Below are positions 31,725 to 34,154 of a stretch of DNA of 34,154 bases, piece by piece. The notes beneath the pieces were generated by a model. That model was not told the DNA's origin. It did not search any database and worked only from the letters and a program-made list of their open reading frames with translations. The stretch spans positions 1-34,154 of the forward strand of contig JAUYSQ010000143.1 in the NCBI GenBank assembly GCA_030696285.1, written 5' to 3'. The position numbers and the translations under genes are program-made. This stretch comes from Sulfuricurvum sp. (GTDB taxonomy: Bacteria > Campylobacterota > Campylobacteria > Campylobacterales > Sulfurimonadaceae). Numbering within the stretch: the first letter of the stretch is position 1; each line of letters begins with the position of its first letter.

Positions 31725-34154
31725 TCATCGAATTGCCGGAGCATAGTCACTGGTACTTCTCCATCCTGTGCTCGTAGAATTTTTATTATCTTTCGTAGAT
31801 TCAGAAACGCTCTCCGCGCTACCCGTTCTTCCTACCAAGTTTCCTATTCTAATATTAAAACACGGATGCGTTAAGCAGTCAATAGCCGTAGGGTTGACAG
31901 GTTCAAGATACCCCAATGCATTAGGCGCATACCACAACCACCCCTCTGTATTAATGTGTGCTGTATAATTTCCCGAAACCGGATACCCAGGAAAATTATA
32001 GGTTTTTGTTCCATTCGTATCATACAGTGATGCAGTGGGATTAGCTCCTCCTGTCAACACAAATTCAATACTCATATTTCCATCCTTGGACTCCGAGTCA
32101 TGCAAGCTATTTATATACCACAGCGAACCTGCTGGATATTCTGTTAATGATGGCACCACATTCAGAAGATTGGGGGCATTATACACTTCGTAATACGCGA
32201 ATGCATCAAACGGTGTATTTCTGGTAGCCCGTACATTTAAAGTCCCAATACGACCATACACATGGGTTACATTAAAGTCCATCAGAGTCGTTCCATTTGC
32301 ATTACCAACTATTCCATCCGCTTGACGACTGCACTCACCCGCTACGGTGCACGTCACATTGATATCCTTATATTCAACTCTTTGCGGATCAAGCGGTGTC
32401 GTCGTATTGCGGTCGAAATTGAGTCGTATTACCGTTCCGACAACACCATTATCAACTTTTGTAAAATTGCTGTCATCCACAGTAGTTTTCATCACATTTG
32501 CTGCAACATTGGTTTTATTTGAATCAAAAGCTTGAACTCCCGCTGCACTGCTGTATACCACCCTGGAAACAAAAGGGGTTGCCAATGTCGTATTAGCATT
32601 GTGTCCCATGGTTACATTCAAATCTTTTGCATAACACTCTTTGACAAAATTACTTAATTGATTTCCCGCAAAACCAACAGCGCCTATTGTTCCCGTTGAT
32701 CGAACCGACATATTCATGTCATTGGCATTGGCTAAATCAGCATCATACACAAATCCTTCCCCCCCGGCAGTAATTGCAGCTGCCGTTGCACCTAAACCGT
32801 GTGTCAATGCTAGATTAAATTGGTAAGGATGAAATGTCATCAAATAATCTCTATATTTTAGATTATTTTCAACATTATCATGTCTACTTTCGATAGTACA
32901 TCCGACAAGATTATTGAGGGTTGTACCGGTTAATGATACACTCAATGCCTGCAACGGAACAACTGTACTGTTTACAAGACAATCATCTCCGGCTAAAAAA
33001 TGGCTGCCTGTCTGATGAGCTTGCATTAATGGATCCCAATCCACTGCCGTCCATGTTTTATCGATAATATTCAGTCGATATTCCCCAACTTGATTTAAAA
33101 CTCCATTACCATTAAAGAAACCATCACCTATATAAAAACTTTGAGGTGAACTGTTTGTATCATTACAGCCTGCTGTGCTCGGCGCTGTTGCGGGTTCCCA
33201 AACGAGAGTAATATTAAAATCATTACTGGCTCCTCTAAAATCCCGCGTGTATCCCAGCGTATTGGTATTATCAATGTGATTTGTCGCATTGATCTCATAA
33301 TTGTAAATGTATCCACCCGCCATATTGACACGTGCACTATTGGGAGTAAGCACACCTGTTCGATCGGTCGCAAATGAACTGAGCGTCGCATTCGTTGTTT
33401 GATTGATATCTTTTAGATTGACAGTATAGCTCTCTGGACGGATTGCAAAGTTATCGCGTGAACATAAGATATTGGTATTGTATCCATACAAACACTCCAT
33501 ACATATCGCTAGATTATGCTTATCAATCCCCTGATTTCCAGCATTTCCGCAAGCAACAGCTACAAGGGTAGTTGTATTTCCCGGATTAGAAGGTATTTCA
33601 ACAGGTTGTGAACAATGCTGAATATCTTGGACCAATTGCGTAAAATTTAAAATCTTCGTCTCACCTGGCTGTGTCCCTGGCGCCGTTTGAACCAACGAAT
33701 CGTTACCGTCATTCGTTACATTAAACGATACCCTATACGCTGCATTGGTAGTAGCTTTTTTGAAAAAATCTTCTGCATTTGTCAGCGTTGAAGCAGCTAG
33801 CACAATTCCATCAGAAACTGCCCCATCTGCAATTGCCGTATTAATCGTATCTCTATTAAAATTGATTTGCGAAACATTATTATCAAACGTCACCCATACT
33901 CTAGGAGTCATTGCACTAGAGGGTTCATGGCACGCTGCATCGACATCATGAAATTGACTCGCATCGATGAGCTCAACGGCAACGGTTGTACTAACGGATT
34001 TCGGAGTATCGGTCAAATTGGCATCAAATGCGGCAATGCGAAAATTACCGGGGCGTTTTACTACTTGCGTTGTGAGATTATAATAGCGATTTGCCGTAGC
34101 ACTATTGTACAATCCCGCATCAACTACACTAAAAATCCCCCATTCTGGGGTATA
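31725..34154 (-). CDS. MshQ-like surface protein (DUF6701-like), partial at the 5' end
   Basis: At least 809 residues are visible and the frame is open to the right edge, so the start is missing; a TTG at 34112 inside the frame is not a real start. The segment ILCSRDNFAIRPESYTV matches the hallmark CS-x-x-x-F-x-I-RP region of MshQ, the large protein encoded in MSHA pilus loci. The protein is rich in Asn and Thr and in NxT/NxS sites, has scattered cysteines including AICMECLYG, and shows alternating beta-strand patterns, as expected of a secreted adhesin. The three pilin-like genes follow directly. It is probably exposed on the pilus or the cell surface and may mediate attachment (inference). 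Confidence 0.75.
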   Translation of the reverse strand, partial: YTPEWGIFSVVDAGLYNSATANRYYNLTTQVVKRPGNFRIAAFDANLTDTPKSVSTTVAVELIDASQFHDVDAACHEPSSAMTPRVWVTFDNNVSQINFNRDTINTAIADGAVSDGIVLAASTLTNAEDFFKKATTNAAYRVSFNVTNDGNDSLVQTAPGTQPGETKILNFTQLVQDIQHCSQPVEIPSNPGNTTTLVAVACGNAGNQGIDKHNLAICMECLYGYNTNILCSRDNFAIRPESYTVNLKDINQTTNATLSSFATDRTGVLTPNSARVNMAGGYIYNYEINATNHIDNTNTLGYTRDFRGASNDFNITLVWEPATAPSTAGCNDTNSSPQSFYIGDGFFNGNGVLNQVGEYRLNIIDKTWTAVDWDPLMQAHQTGSHFLAGDDCLVNSTVVPLQALSVSLTGTTLNNLVGCTIESRHDNVENNLKYRDYLMTFHPYQFNLALTHGLGATAAAITAGGEGFVYDADLANANDMNMSVRSTGTIGAVGFAGNQLSNFVKECYAKDLNVTMGHNANTTLATPFVSRVVYSSAAGVQAFDSNKTNVAANVMKTTVDDSNFTKVDNGVVGTVIRLNFDRNTTTPLDPQRVEYKDINVTCTVAGECSRQADGIVGNANGTTLMDFNVTHVYGRIGTLNVRATRNTPFDAFAYYEVYNAPNLLNVVPSLTEYPAGSLWYINSLHDSESKDGNMSIEFVLTGGANPTASLYDTNGTKTYNFPGYPVSGNYTAHINTEGWLWYAPNALGYLEPVNPTAIDCLTHPCFNIRIGNLVGRTGSAESVSESTKDNKNSTSTGWRSTSDYAPAIR

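Noticed and set aside
1-34154. CRISPR arrays, insertion sequences, prophage or integrase genes, rRNA genes
   Set aside because: No regularly spaced repeats, transposase or integrase motifs, or rRNA-like sequence were seen on either strand; only the two 68-bp palindromic repeats are mobile-element-like.

Overview
The window looks like a chromosomal stretch from a Campylobacterota (Epsilonproteobacteria) species of the Sulfuricurvum/Sulfurimonas kind. This rests on an AtpE with a signal-peptide-like N-terminus, NhaD, a NIT-domain hybrid kinase, an Aer-type PAS protein, and a housekeeping order (purD, RDD, lptD, MCE, pnp) that I associate from memory with that group. The species was not determined. 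Coding density is high and most genes lie on the minus strand. The plus-strand genes are the P-type ATPase, uvrC and a four-gene signalling operon.

Region 1 (1-2000, minus): a Crp/Fnr-family regulator gene overlaps a gene for a membrane sensor that has no output domain. Next comes the 5' part of a siroheme nitrite/sulfite reductase gene that runs off the left edge. The regulator gene and the reductase gene each have a perfect TTGAT-N4-ATCAA box. Each box is centred exactly 41.5 bp upstream of the start inferred from a TACAAT -10 element. This suggests a small self-regulated anaerobic or N-oxide respiration/detoxification unit. The regulator has no cysteine, so it cannot be a classical Fe-S FNR.

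Region 2 (2100-10300, minus): tRNA-Leu(GAG), atpE, pnp, an MCE-domain lipid-transport protein, lptD, an RDD membrane protein and purD. From purD to pnp the genes overlap or nearly touch and are probably co-transcribed. A terminator follows pnp and another follows atpE.

Region 3 (10365-16313, minus): a PAS-PAS-PAS-GGDEF-EAL protein, a structured non-coding RNA that is probably 6S RNA, hemD, guaA, and a predicted outer-membrane beta-barrel protein.

Region 4 (16314-23822): a P2-like cation ATPase (plus) converges on an operon of a 39-aa LptM-like lipoprotein, nadB and nhaD (minus). The lipoprotein gene is divergent from uvrC (plus).

Region 5 (23898-29568, plus): a phosphorelay operon of an Aer-like PAS protein, a protein with one intact and one His-less HPt domain, a NIT-domain hybrid histidine kinase with one functional and two degenerate receivers, and a single-domain response regulator.

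Region 6 (29673-34154, minus): a type IV pilus gene set resembling the MSHA genes mshQ-mshD-mshO-mshP. The mshQ-like gene runs off the right edge. Two 68-bp copies of a palindromic dispersed repeat lie at 16438-16505 and 29605-29672.
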